A DNA stretch of 64,000 bases, from the NCBI RefSeq assembly GCF_020921035.1, contig NC_063156.1, positions 4,898,001-4,962,000 on the forward strand. Direction: 5' to 3'. Of the stretch, positions 46,870 through 58,149 are shown piece after piece. Made by a program: the position numbers and the translations under genes. The DNA comes from Rhodamnia argentea. Taxonomy: Eukaryota; Streptophyta; Magnoliopsida; Myrtales; Myrtaceae. The notes below the pieces were generated by a model that saw only the letters and a program-made list of their open reading frames with translations, had not been told where the DNA came from and made no database searches. Every line of letters starts with the position of its first letter. Position 1 is the first letter of the stretch.

Positions 46870-48280
46870 AACAAAACAAGTCCACTTAAACTTGAGCATG
46901 CATATTGCATTCCATAGATTAAGTGCATCATTCGCCACAAAGGAGCTTGTCTCCTTTCTACATAATTAAGTGCATCATTAGTCAACTCGCTATTGGCCTT
47001 TCCATAATCCAATCCGTCAAAACGACTACTGGAAAAAAGAAGAAGAAGGAATGAACAAATTGTATAATCTAACTAATCTCTTCTTTCATCGCAACAAATT
47101 TTCTTCTTCTGTGAGAAGCCATATAGATGTGCTACGAAGGGCCGGGTTAATAAGTGCCTCAAAGTATTTATCAAACATACTTATTGTGGACTCATAAACG
47201 ATCTTGAGGTTTTCTTAATCGATTGCATAGGTTGATTGTTCTGTCAACAAAATCAATATGAAATCTAGACATGGTGTCCTCTCATGAATTCTGAAACATT
47301 GTTATCACGACCCAAAGTCTTTTCTCTCACGAAAAAATCGCCTCCCTCGTTGTCAGGTCTGCACTTAAAGTTTTATTTTGGAGTTACTATCTACATTTCA
47401 TATTAAATTTCATAAGATCTTTTTGATAGTTTTTGAGTACTTATTGCATAAATTTTTCTATGAAAATGGCTAACACTGATCGGATAAACGAAAATAGAAT
47501 GTGGGTGTATAGTTACAATAGCAAGGTATTATGGCAGATGTCTGTGGTGGGGATACCGTTTAAAAGGCATCTGTAACATGGCATGCGCCATTCTTATGAG
47601 GAAAAATTGTCAGAAATGTCGTGAACCTTTCACACTTTTTCTAATTCAGTCTAAAACCTTTTAAATGTGCCTATTCAATGAGCTTTTGTATGGATATTAA
47701 ATCTAAATTGTACGAGATGAAATGACTTTTTACGCAGGTCTTGACACCACTCTATCGCTAAACAAAAGGAAATATGACGAGAGGGCGGCCAGAAAAAGTT
47801 GTGAATGAAGCTAATACCGGTCAACTAGCTAAATTTGATGAACATCCCAAAGTTAATGCCAATTTTTTTCCGGGAATTAAGTTACTTGGGAGAGAACTTG
47901 CTTGAACGTGGTAGACTAGGACCAACGATCTTTTGGGCGATTTTCACAAAGCCTGTTATGCAAGAAACTAAACTAAGGATTAATCCAATGGAGAGTAGCA
48001 TGCTTTGACCGGGTCACGACATGATTCCTACTTCTCTATATGATTCCTGGAACCAAGGCCATGACATTACATCTGCAGCACGATCTGGCCTTGCCCCAAT
48101 GACATTAAAAATGGATACTGCACAGATTATACCCTGGCAAATTGGGGTTCGATGAATCCGATTATCTTTCACTTCCGTATCTTGTGGGAAGCGAAACAGA
48201 TCATCAACTCAAACGCAAAAAGCTCAATTTCCAAATCTCTTTTCCATTTCCCTTCATTTTCCTCTCCCCAAACAATTGTC
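46870..48280. other. Spacer with low-copy repeat pieces
   Basis: No gene recognised. 48030-48150 ('gacattacatctgcagc' to 'cacagattatacc') recurs at 63860-63990, so it belongs to the low-copy family described for 58-64 kb. A short Mutator-like fragment lies at 47610-47690. Confidence 0.4.
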
Positions 48281-48290
48281 TTCCCAACAC

Positions 48291-48722
48291 TTATGTTCCG
48301 TCCTGACCACACTCGAGGACCACCACTCTCCTAGAGATTTCCCGGGAAGCGTCTGTCCTCCTGCAACCAGATCCCTCGCCGTTGCATGCGTCCTCCCTCT
48401 CGTCATCTGCTCCAGCAGAGCTCTCATTCAGGCTCTCCACGTTGGGTTTTGGATCCTCGGTGTGGATGTATTCCTCAGCATTAGTAGAGTTGGGCTCGGG
48501 TGGATGAGATTGTGCGGTGATGGAGGGTCCGATGGCAACGGAGCTGGTAGAGAGAGGAAACGGGATGGATTGGTGGGTAAAACCAAAGTGAGATGTGTGT
48601 GGGAAGTTCTGGTGGTAGAAGAAGAGAGTGAGGAAGGCGAGTGGGCAATTGATGAACCGGGTTAAGGTGAAGTGAGAGTGCGAATTGCGAGCCATTTCTG
48701 GATTTCTACCTTGATCCTCCAT
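48291..48722 (-). CDS. Uncharacterised open frame of the low-copy family
   Basis: 143 residues from an ATG at 48722, starting MEDQGRNPEMARN. A short hydrophobic stretch (CPLAFLTLFF) is followed by a Ser/Pro/Asn/Glu-rich tail including EDPKPNVESLNESS. The DNA is matched at 60093-60290, where the frame carries EDPNPNVESL and then stops early. The shared frame hints at a real exon, but I know no family for it, and no partner exons were placed. Confidence 0.3.
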   Translation of the reverse strand: MEDQGRNPEMARNSHSHFTLTRFINCPLAFLTLFFYHQNFPHTSHFGFTHQSIPFPLSTSSVAIGPSITAQSHPPEPNSTNAEEYIHTEDPKPNVESLNESSAGADDEREDACNGEGSGCRRTDASREISRRVVVLECGQDGT

Positions 48723-48779
48723 CCATGGAAAGATGTATGCTTCATTGCGTGTAATGAAATGGCAAAATGAGGACACTGA

Positions 48780-49400
48780 TGATTCAGGATCAAGAAAATA
48801 AGAGCTGATTCTTATAGAGAGAGGAAGAAGAGAGAAGATCTCCTAGATCAGCAAAGAGGCTTAGATCAAATTTTGTATTCAATTCCTGAGACGATTTTCT
48901 TAAATAAATAAATAAAACCACATGTTTGGACTCACAAGCAAAATTTAAGTGCCAGCAGGTCGTTATAAAATATACTTAATGAATCTTTCAAACTAACAAT
49001 TTTACCTAAGAAATCCGATGAAGTTAATGCATGCATTGAGTGATGAACAATAACTACGATGAATTTTGGGGTCATACTTTAATTTCCCTGTATCTCTGCC
49101 AATTTTTATAACAAAATGAGGAACTAGCAAAAAGAGGGCGCGCGAACAAGGAAGAAGAGAGAGAGCTTCATAGATGAGAGAATCCCTTTCCCTTAGCAGC
49201 TCAGTTTGTTATAGAGAGAGAGGGTCGGTTGCTGAAGAGAGCCCCTTCTGTTGAAGAGAGTGAGAGCCTCCGTGGTTGAGCTGGTCAAAGAAGGAATCTT
49301 CTCGAGCATAATTCCCTAAAATCTTTACTATCAAATCCAATTGCCGATATTAATTCCAACCTCTTCTTATAAAAATGAAATAAAATCTCAATTTTAGGTT
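48780..49400. repeat. Low-copy flank shared with 60.3-60.6 kb
   Basis: Begins 'gatcaagaaaataag', followed by 'agagaggaagaagagagaa' and a decayed 0.4 kb stretch, also present at 60300-60620. The (ga)-rich stretch at 49195-49310 matches that upstream of copies 2 and 3's downstream flanks. Confidence 0.5.
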
Positions 49401-49418
49401 CATTGTTAATTTTGCCCA

Positions 49419-49425
49419 TATAAAA
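49419..49425 (+). promoter_or_regulatory. TATA box of peroxidase copy 4
   Basis: TATAAAA, 54 to 60 bases upstream of the ATG. The transcript leader would be only about 30 bases. Confidence 0.5.
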
Positions 49426-49478
49426 CAGTTTAATCTAGTGAGCGTTTGCTAAATGAGAAGTGTTTGTGTTGAAGCAAA

Positions 49479-51011
49479 ATGGGAAGACTGTGTGATTTGG
49501 GCATTCGGATTGTTTTGGGTTTTCTAGGGTTCGCTGTTGTCTCAACTCAAGCTCAACTTGAGATGGGTTATTATTCAAAGAGTTGCCCAAAAGCCGAAAG
49601 TATTGTGAGAAAGTTTGTCGAAGATCACATCCGCAATGCTCCATCCGTAGCCGCCGCACTACCGAGGATGCACTTTCATGATTGCTTCGTTAGGGTTTGG
49701 TTTCTATCTCTTCCCTCTGTATGCATGTTAATATCTCACACTAAAATTGTGAAGTTTGGAGAAATCGGTTATTGCACGTCACCATTTCGAAAGTATGAGG
49801 AGAAATCAGTTATTCCATATCACCATTTCGAAAGCATGAGTACATTCTAAATCCAATGCAAGCTTCTAGAAATTTGAGCTCATCTTTTGTTGATCAACGC
49901 CAGGGTTGTGATGGTTCGGTGCTTTTGAACTCTACTTCGAGCAACCAAGCAGAGAAAGATTCTATTCCAAATTTCACTCAGACAGGCTACGACTTCATTG
50001 ATCGAGTGAAGAGCCTTCTTGAAGCTAAATGCCCTGGAATCGTCTCTTGTGCGGACATCGTAGCTCTGGCCACGAGAGATGCAATTGTCGCCACTGTAAG
50101 GACAACAACACAATTAATTTTTTCCTCAAGAGCACGTATCCATTGTTCAAGTGTGTCTAGATCTTAAGACTGTATGTAGAAAACTGTTTTCTCCACTGAT
50201 GATGGAATGAATATGAATTTTGTTAAGCGAAAACAGCATTGAGATGGAATGGGGCACTAAAACTGTATCTTGTGTGCATCAAACTATAGGGAGGTCCATT
50301 CTGGAGAGTTCCTACTGGGAGAAGAGATGGAGATATTTCAAGGGCATCAGAAGCATTGAGCTTACTCCCTGCTCCATCCTACAATTTCACCACTCTCCAG
50401 ATAATTTTCGCCAATATAGGACTTGATCTTAAAGACTTGGTTTTATTGAGCGGTAAGGCCATAAATTACTCACCTATACAAAAGAGAGAATATTAATTGA
50501 TGAGTTAAACCATAGAGAAATCGAAATACATGTTCAGTAGAAACTAAGCTGGTCATGTGCTAAATTAGTAGTGGCTCATGTCACTTGTTCTGATATAGGA
50601 GCTCACACGATTGGTGTATCTCACTGCTCGGCTTTCCGCTACCGGCTATACAACTTCACCGGCGTCGGGGATCAAGACCCGTCCTTGGATAGCGAGTATG
50701 CGGCGAATCTCAAGGCCAAGACATGCAGGAACCCGAGTCACAACTCCATCGTGGAGATGGATCCGGGCAGCCACGGAACCTTCGACCTCAGCTACTATAG
50801 ACTTGTGCTTAAGAGGAGAGGCCTCTTTGAATCGGATTCTGCTCTCACCACCAGTCCCGTTACCAAGCTCTTCATCAGACAAATCCTTCAAGGGTCACTT
50901 GACGACTTCTATGCTCAATTTGCCTTGGCAATGGAGAAGATGGGCCGGATCAACGTGAAGATCGGGTCGGCGGGTGAGATAAGAAAGCACTGCGCTCTGG
51001 TGAATAGCTAA
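49479..51011 (+). CDS. Class III peroxidase, copy 4 (intact)
   Basis: Secreted haem peroxidase of the cell wall. Exons 49479-49694, 49904-50095, 50290-50452 and 50599-51011 give 327 residues with GT-AG introns. A signal peptide runs to [11 protein letters not shown]. The distal Arg and His are in RMHFHDCFVR, and the proximal His is in [10 protein letters not shown]. All eight cysteines are present, with C-terminus KHCALVNS. One oddity: the residue before RMHFHDC is Pro where the family, including copies 1-3, has Leu. This sits in the helix carrying the catalytic Arg and could affect folding. Introns are short (about 150-210 bases) compared with copy 1. It is the apparent intact relative of pseudogenes 2 and 3. 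Confidence 0.93.
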
Positions 51012-51019
51012 AAACTAAA

Positions 51020-51940
51020 GGGTATAATCCGTGTTCTCACTTTTCTTCAATATATTGCATGTTACTGGCAGAATGTCATCAATTTTCTTGGTAATAAAGG
51101 TTATGAGCCTTTCAAGATACCAAGCTGCTCTATCCCGAGATTGAGCAAGTCTAGTCACCATCCCTCGTCTTGGCAAACCTCCTTTGAATACCATTAGTTC
51201 TAATTTGAAACCCACCTTCGTCTTCAACGAGGATTCTCCCACAATATTCTACCTCTCTAATCTTTTCCCATCCAATCTAATCAATTCTGCAGCAACACAG
51301 GCATCGAATATACAGAGACACGACCTTGGACCTGGAGATGAGAAAACAAGTACTGTGAGTGGGAACACCAGCTTCTAGGACTCTTTTGAATATCAGGAGC
51401 TTCACAACTCATTACGAGAATTACGTGTACTGCGGAAAAAAGTTCAATAAATGAAGATTTGATTATACATGGTTTCCACTTCCATCTAAGTTATGTGGTC
51501 GCATGTTAATTAATAGATCCCCAAAAGTCATCCAATAGAATTGTTTCCGTATACACCGAAAAATAACCCTTTCATTGTAATCGGAATTCAATTAGGGTTA
51601 GTTGATTGAGTAAGACTGAACAATGAAAGTGATCCGAGCCATTGAATAATGGAAAACGATATGGGATATCGACATCAATTGATATAGTCATAGACAACTA
51701 AGCAACATCAACATCGATAAGTAGTCAAAGAGGCGATCAACCCGGCATGTTGACAAAGAATACAATGAGTTGGGCATCTAAAATTTGGCCAAGTATTGGA
51801 GAGAGAACACAAGGATCGAGATGCCAATTGAAAACAAAAATATCGCAACAATTGAGTAACACCATAACCTTGGGAGCTGTAACTGCTTATAGATTGGATC
51901 GGCTTGTGAATAGGAAGTCTAGAATACATTTGTAACTGTA
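51020..51940. other. Spacer, nothing recognised
   Basis: Downstream of peroxidase copy 4. Open frames at 51708-51935 overlap on both strands and show no motif. Confidence 0.4.
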
Positions 51941-51944
51941 TTTA

Positions 51945-52549
51945 GGTGTGTTTGTTTCAGGAAGTTTTCCGGACTTTCAATCGTTTGGTTTAATAGAAAA
52001 CACTTTCCGAGCAACAGCAAGTTCGTGTACAAAATTGAAGAAAGAAAATTCCCCAATATGAAGTGATGAAAACGCTTTCTAGAATTGCTTCTCTTTAAAT
52101 TTTTTAATACTTTAATAGTTTAATATTTCAATAGTCTTTTCTTTTCTTGTTCTTTTTTTTCTTTCTTCCTCCCTTGCCGTGACTAGTCGGCTGTGGCCAC
52201 CGGCAAGGAGACTGTCAGCCGAGCTGGCCAATCTCGGCAAGCCTCGAGGCTATCAAAACGGGCGGCTCGAGCTCGTCGGTCTCGAGGCTCATTAGTGGCT
52301 GTGAGGAAGAAAGGAGAAGAAAAAAGAAAATAAATCAATAATGAATAATTTAAAAATTCAAAAAAAAATTCCTCAAATAAAATTTTGAGATTGAAATAGT
52401 TTCCAAATGAAATCCAAACATCAGAAGATATTTTAGTAACATATCACCAAACAAAGGAAAACAAATTGTTTTTTGGAAAAATGATTTCTCAAAAATAATT
52501 TTTCCTAAAAAAAATCCAGGAAAACATTTTCAGTGAAACAAATGCACCC
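51945..52549. mobile_element. Non-autonomous TIR element
   Basis: 605 bp. The left end is GGTGTGTTTGTTTC and the right end reverse-complements to GGTGCATTTGTTTC. Flanking tta/cta suggests a 3-bp target, as in PIF/Harbinger elements, but this is weak. A GC-rich core lies at 52180-52310. No transposase. Confidence 0.6.
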
Positions 52550-52861
52550 TAGGAAAATAATTATTGATGAAAGGTTGTAATTAGCGGGCTAAGTAATGGT
52601 CATTATAGGGGATCCCAATGTCACATGACACCCTTTCCTAATGTACTTATCAGTTTATCATCGTCGGTGTCTTTTTAATTTTTAACTCTCGTTCTTTATT
52701 TCCGGCTGTTGACTTGTAAAATCACTGCCCATCTTCCTTACAAAGACATGTGAATTCGAAGTCAAAATCCCATAATCTATTTCATAGCAAAATCAATGAT
52801 CAATATTTGGTGAAGGGGCTTTTGCTTTCTTGGGTGAAACCCCATTTTCGGTGAAACAGTT

Positions 52862-53340
52862 TTAGATTTCGTTTCTTCCAATCAAAGGAGATACTAGACA
52901 CCATGCCCCTCCGGCAACAACGACACCCAAGGACGAGAGCATTTTGATGGTAGAAATGGCTGGCTTTTCTGGTGGAACTTCCCGAAGATCCTTTACCCGA
53001 TACATAGCAATGAAGCAAGTCGACTTAAACTTCGGATTTCAGGAAAATAAAACACCTTGACAGGATTTAATGCTGCTTCAGATCTGGAATCGGGCTTCTG
53101 AATTTATAGGGCTTGGACGTGAATATGGATGTTCTAACTCAGCAACCACTCTAGCTTCGGATGTTAGAGCCTGCAATGGCCTCCTCCACGAAATGCCTAA
53201 TGCTCCAGCCTCCGATCATACTTATTAAAAATCTTTGGATGATTATCACTACTTTGAATGTACAAACCATCAATTATTAAAACTAGTAGCAACGGGCAGC
53301 TTTCAAATTCTTCATGGTACCGCTAAAACGGCCCTTGCCC
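52862..53340 (-). pseudogene. Tail-exon copy 2 of the unrecognised gene family
   Basis: The minus frame ending at TAA 52862 includes YRVKDLREVPPEKPAIST, then IKMLSSLGVVVAGGAW as a single hydrophobic helix, then a short tail ending GRNEI. An upstream exon-like piece (53290-53345) reads VIGVVGKGRFSGTMKNLK. Both pieces match copy 1 (26.8-27.1 kb) in order and strand. The frame is clean over the helix exon, so this copy could still be expressed, but no complete gene could be assembled. Confidence 0.4.
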
Positions 53341-53519
53341 ACAACTCCGATGACTAAACGCAAATGATGCAAAAAATCAATAGAACGATAAATTATACAT
53401 GCTTATGATCTTCGTCTTGGTCGCTCTCGTCTCCTCTCCAATCCAAATCTCCCTGTCTTGCTTCTCTGGGTGCTGTCATCCTCAATCCTCTTTAAATCAA
53501 TCCCTTATTGCTTGTTTAA

Positions 53520-54000
53520 GCAAGAGATTACTTGAGTGCCTTATTTTAACACTTTTTTCGACCACATGGCAAAGTTAAGTGAAAAGTGATTACTTGAATG
53601 TCAATTTTTTTTAAAAAAAAAAAGCGATCACTTATGATAGATCTATCAAACAAATGAGTTTGGTCGAAAATGATCCGACTCAAATTGACCCATTTTCATG
53701 GACTACAAATCTAACACTCTAAACCCAACTCGACCCATATTATCTAAATGCTAACATATTTAACCCAATATAGGGAAACTTATTTCTTATAATTTTAAAC
53801 ACTTTTAAATAAAATGCTGGTTTTTTTTCTATTTTGTAAATTCTTTCCTTTTTTTTTCCTTTACAAAATCCGGCGAGGGTCAACGCCAATCACTAGGTGA
53901 GGGCTATGGGTGAAGGTTGCGACTTTTGCCGGGTCTAAGCGAGGGCCGCGACCCTTGCGCAGACCTAGTGAAGGTCGGCCAACCCTTGTTGACACATAAA
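53520..54000. repeat. Truncated Mutator-like element
   Basis: The left arm ('cacttgagtgcc'/'gcgatcactta' words, 53525-53635) is of the same family as 34119-36592. A GC-rich core lies at 53870-53990. No right arm is seen. Confidence 0.5.
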
Positions 54001-54009
54001 ATTTTAATG

Positions 54010-55150
54010 ACTTCATTTATTGCACAAAAAAATTAGGGACTAACCTTAGTCTCTAACTAATATAATTAAATTGCATATAACCTTAGGGACATGCATATAG
54101 TTTTAAAAACATTCACATAGTTTTTTTTTTTGTCCAAAAAAACATTCACATGGTTTGCATTATAATTAGACTGGCGATGCCAAACGGACCGAAATTGATT
54201 GCACGGATTGGACCCGTATGGAATGAGAGATTTGGTCAAGCTACTAGGGGATACAATGGCCGAAAATTCTGATTAGAAGGGCCTCAATTGGCCTAACTCG
54301 GACTTAGTTCAGCCCGTTTACAGTTTAATTAAGGACAGGCCTTAAGCTGTTAACGACTATTAGCAGAACAAGGCTTAATTTGAGCCCACGAGAGCATTAA
54401 ACTTTAGCCAAGCCCATGAACACATTGTGGCTGAAATTGTCAATAAATACTAAGTTGAAATAATTAAGTTATTAATTACTTGGAAAACAATTCAATAAAT
54501 TGCTTAAGAAAATAAAAATCCTATTTTAGTCTATAAATAGGGGAGCTTCGTTCACAACCGGCGAGACTTCACATTCACATCTGACAATTCGCGGCCACAA
54601 ACGCGTGGCAGAGAGAGAGAAAGTTTCTGTTCTTTATGCAGGTTTTGAAGGTCAGCACAAGGAAAAAAAAAAAAAAAAAACAGAGCAACTCAGGGTTCAT
54701 CCATAAGCAAGACGAAGACAAAAGGGGGGCCATTTGTGAGATTTTTTGCGATCACGGTCTACTGCTCTAAAAACTTAATTTTTTAAATGAATGCGGGATT
54801 TAAATTGTAATTACTCTAGCACTCTCTTCGACGCTTAGTCTGGTCTTTTTGCTTAGTACTAAGCGTGGAAATATTTTATTGTGGAGGCAAATAAAAGCCT
54901 GGAAACATTTAAACTCAAGACCTCCTGCTTTGATACCACATCAATTCTCATTCAATACGGGTCTTGAGCAGTTAATATATCTCAAATGAGGAAGAGATTG
55001 TTGAGATACGTATGTGACTTGTGTTAGAGAAGTCCCATATCGAAAAATTGATGTGATCTTGATTAGTTAATATATCATGATTGACACATAACTGATTGGG
55101 CTTGAACTTCGTGTAAAGATAAGTCCAACTGAAAATATTTTGAGGCCAAT
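54010..55150. mobile_element. LTR-retrotransposon-like fossil fragments
   Basis: 54930-54955, read on the minus strand, resembles the tRNA-Met-type primer binding site TGGTATCAAAGCAGG that follows the LTR in plant Copia elements. Nearby 'agtcccatatcg' (55030) is a common LTR word. No gag or pol region is visible, so only scraps remain. Old and broken; boundaries unknown. Confidence 0.3.
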
Positions 55151-55159
55151 CACTATGCT

Positions 55160-56980
55160 AGTCATTGACCGCTAGACGCTCGAACAAGGTATTTTTTTTT
55201 TTTATGTTTCGGCAAAACAAGCTTCCACGTAATCAGTGGAGGCCACTGCGATACAGCAACCTCACACAATACCACCTTCATTTCCATGAAAAAGTGGCAA
55301 GCATGCTTGAGAGTTCTTGTACTCATATTCATGTTTGGCCGGCCTAATTTTAGAGTAGGTTTCTCATATTCATCCAAAGACTTACTAGAGTCAATTATAC
55401 AGCAAAACCCCCAAGCCCCACCCGGCAAGAATCACAGAGCTGACCGTTATCCAGCTTTAGAACTTGTTTTAAACATTCAAGAAAGCTAGATTTGCACTTA
55501 ATGCAGCGTGTCTTGTCTATCATGGAGAATGGAATACAATTTGGTTTTCCCAGATCTCATCTCTCAAGAAATGGATTGACTAGGGCCTAATTAGACCAAT
55601 GATCGGTTTGTACCATATAAGTTTCTGCGAGGACCAGCATTTTTCTACCACAACATAATAAATGCTGCAAGAGGCTTGTGATATCAAACTCGACTAGAAA
55701 AATTTCATTGGTCAACATTAAGTTTACCGGACGAATGACCAGGTCACAGATTGCCAATTCATATGAATAACTTGTATGCTTTGCCTTCCATACCGAGTTT
55801 GTTTGATGAGAACACATTGAATATGATTGTTAATCTTCAGTATGGTTGTATTATGGATCGAGGGAAAGTATGTACACTGTAGTAACACGATCAGCTCGTA
55901 GAATTAGCTGAAGAAAAAGAACGGCGTGTACTACTCTACTGACGCACGAAGATGGACTCTTCTTCTCCGCATTCTCTGATGGCAATCTCTATCATTTTGC
56001 CAATGGAGGAAGGTAAAACATCGCAATGGTGCGGTCTCGGAGCCTGCAACTGAGAACTGACAAGGAACAAAGTGTCAGTGTTCTAGTGCCATTCATGAGG
56101 GGGGTAATTGAGCTCGATTGAGCAACCTGATAAAAGTCTTCTCCAAGTTAGGCTTTGACTAGGACACAAGTCGGGTTTAACAGAGCAAATTCAAAACCGA
56201 ACTCCAGCCTAAGCTCCAGCTCTTGCTATTGAACTTGAACACCAGTTTAAACTCCACGTTGTACTATAACTTGTGATGGATGGAATCGAGCTTCGACACA
56301 TTTTTGCCTTCCAAATTAGTCAGTTTCTACTTGCGTGTTATGAATATGACCCTTTACTAAAATAATCATTTACCATCCGAGAGATCACTTTTAGAATTAA
56401 AGAAAATTTCGATGTCATTGCTAAAAGAAGGTGCCCGTTTGATATCAAGATCCAGTTTGCGAGAGTAGACCCTCACTTCCTGGGCGAAGCCATGTTACTC
56501 GATCAGTCGCCATCGTCACGTTTCTTGTAAGCGCCCTTGATCCAATCCTTCATCAAAGCCACGCTGCTCATGAAGGACGCGGTGATCGCTGACATGGGTT
56601 GAGCTCAACCTCGCGAGCACGCTTCCCTTCTTCGGTTGCCGGAGCATCTCGCACACGCGAAATGCGGGTCGGCTACGACCCGGCTGCTGGAGGAGCCGCT
56701 AGGAATTGATTTGGGCGGCTCTGAAGAGGTGTCACAAGGCTTCCGGTCAGGTCATGTTTGGAAAGATCGGGCTGCGTAGTCGATGTGGTGGAGGGATGAC
56801 AACGGGGCGAGCGGGTGAGCCATAGTCCGAACGTGTTGCCCCGGACGTCGAACTGTTTCCAATGAGAGTGATCAGCGTCACGAAACAGAGAAGAAGACGA
56901 AGAACAATAACGTGGATTAAGTGGCCATTTAAGACTAAAAAGAAACTTGTCTGTGTAATTTTTTTTTAAAAAAATACTAT
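55160..56980. other. Spacer, nothing recognised
   Basis: Short open frames only. 56500-56900 is relatively GC-rich (for example the minus frame 56673-56993) but shows no motif. Confidence 0.35.
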
Positions 56981-56984
56981 CCAA

Positions 56985-57797
56985 ATTATTCATTTTCCTT
57001 AGAATATTTTATTTTCCTTTATTTAGTGATATGTGATCAAAAACGATATTTGGTTCTCATTTGAAAAATAATTTCAATCTCACGACATTATATTAGGCAA
57101 AAAAGAATTCAAATTTTTAAATTCCATTTTATATGTTATATTTCATACTTTATTCTTTATTTATTCATTTTATATTTCATATTTTAGTCTTTTATTATTA
57201 TTTTTTTATTTTTTCTTCGTCCTTCCTTCTTACTACGTCGCTACGTCCTCCATCGCAACCGGTCGGTGGCAGCCACGATCAAGCTCGTGGCTCGCCGGCC
57301 TCAGGTGCGCTTAGGTTCGCCCGGATCTAGCTAGCTCGAGGCTTGCCGACCTGCGGTTACCTCGACCTCGTCGGCCAACTGTCATCTCTCAAGCCTGGCG
57401 AGTGGCAAAGGTAGAATAAAAAATAAAAGGGAAGAAAAGAAAATAAAAAATAAAGAAATAAAAAATATCAATTAAAATTAAAAATTTAAAAATTTAAAGA
57501 ATTTGAGAGGAACAATTTCAGAAATTATTTTCACTCTTTAGATTTCGGAATTCACTATCCTAATTTTGTTCCTAAATTTTCTGTTGATCGAAAGTGTTTT
57601 CCATTTTTTTTTTGAAGGAAAAAAGCATTTTTTGTTGAGTAAGTCCTTTTCGGCAAACCAAACAGGTGAAAAATCTGGAAAATCAATTCAAGAAAAACAC
57701 TTTCACTCAAACAAACTGAGTCATTTTCAGTGAACCGGACAAGTGAAAGTCCAAAAAATAAATTCCCAAAAAATAATTTCACTCAAACAAATACGCT
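56985..57797. mobile_element. Degraded TIR element related to 51945-52549
   Basis: The right part ('ttttcagtgaaccgg', 'actcaaacaaatacgc') matches the right end of the 51.9 kb element. A GC-rich core lies at 57230-57410. The left end is poorly preserved. Confidence 0.45.
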
Positions 57798-58149
57798 TTA
57801 AAGCGCCATAGATTTTCATCTAAGGTAGATATCATTGTGGCATATGGATTAGTTATGAGTGAATGAAGAATAGATCACGTTACAAGTTTAAAATAGGATT
57901 GACAAATCACGACAAGGATTACTATGGGCACTAAATTAGATTGATATGGCGTCTCATGTTTATCAAACTTTGAATGTAGAATTATCGAGCGTTGGATTTG
58001 ACGTCAAGAGTGTTTTGCTTTTCTTTAACGTACTAGAATTCATCCTCCACAAACGCGTCCAAAGAAAACGAAACCATAAGAAAACTTATTGTGTAGTAAA
58101 GATTGTTTATATGGAAGAAACTGTCAAATAGTTTGATCTTTTCAACGAG

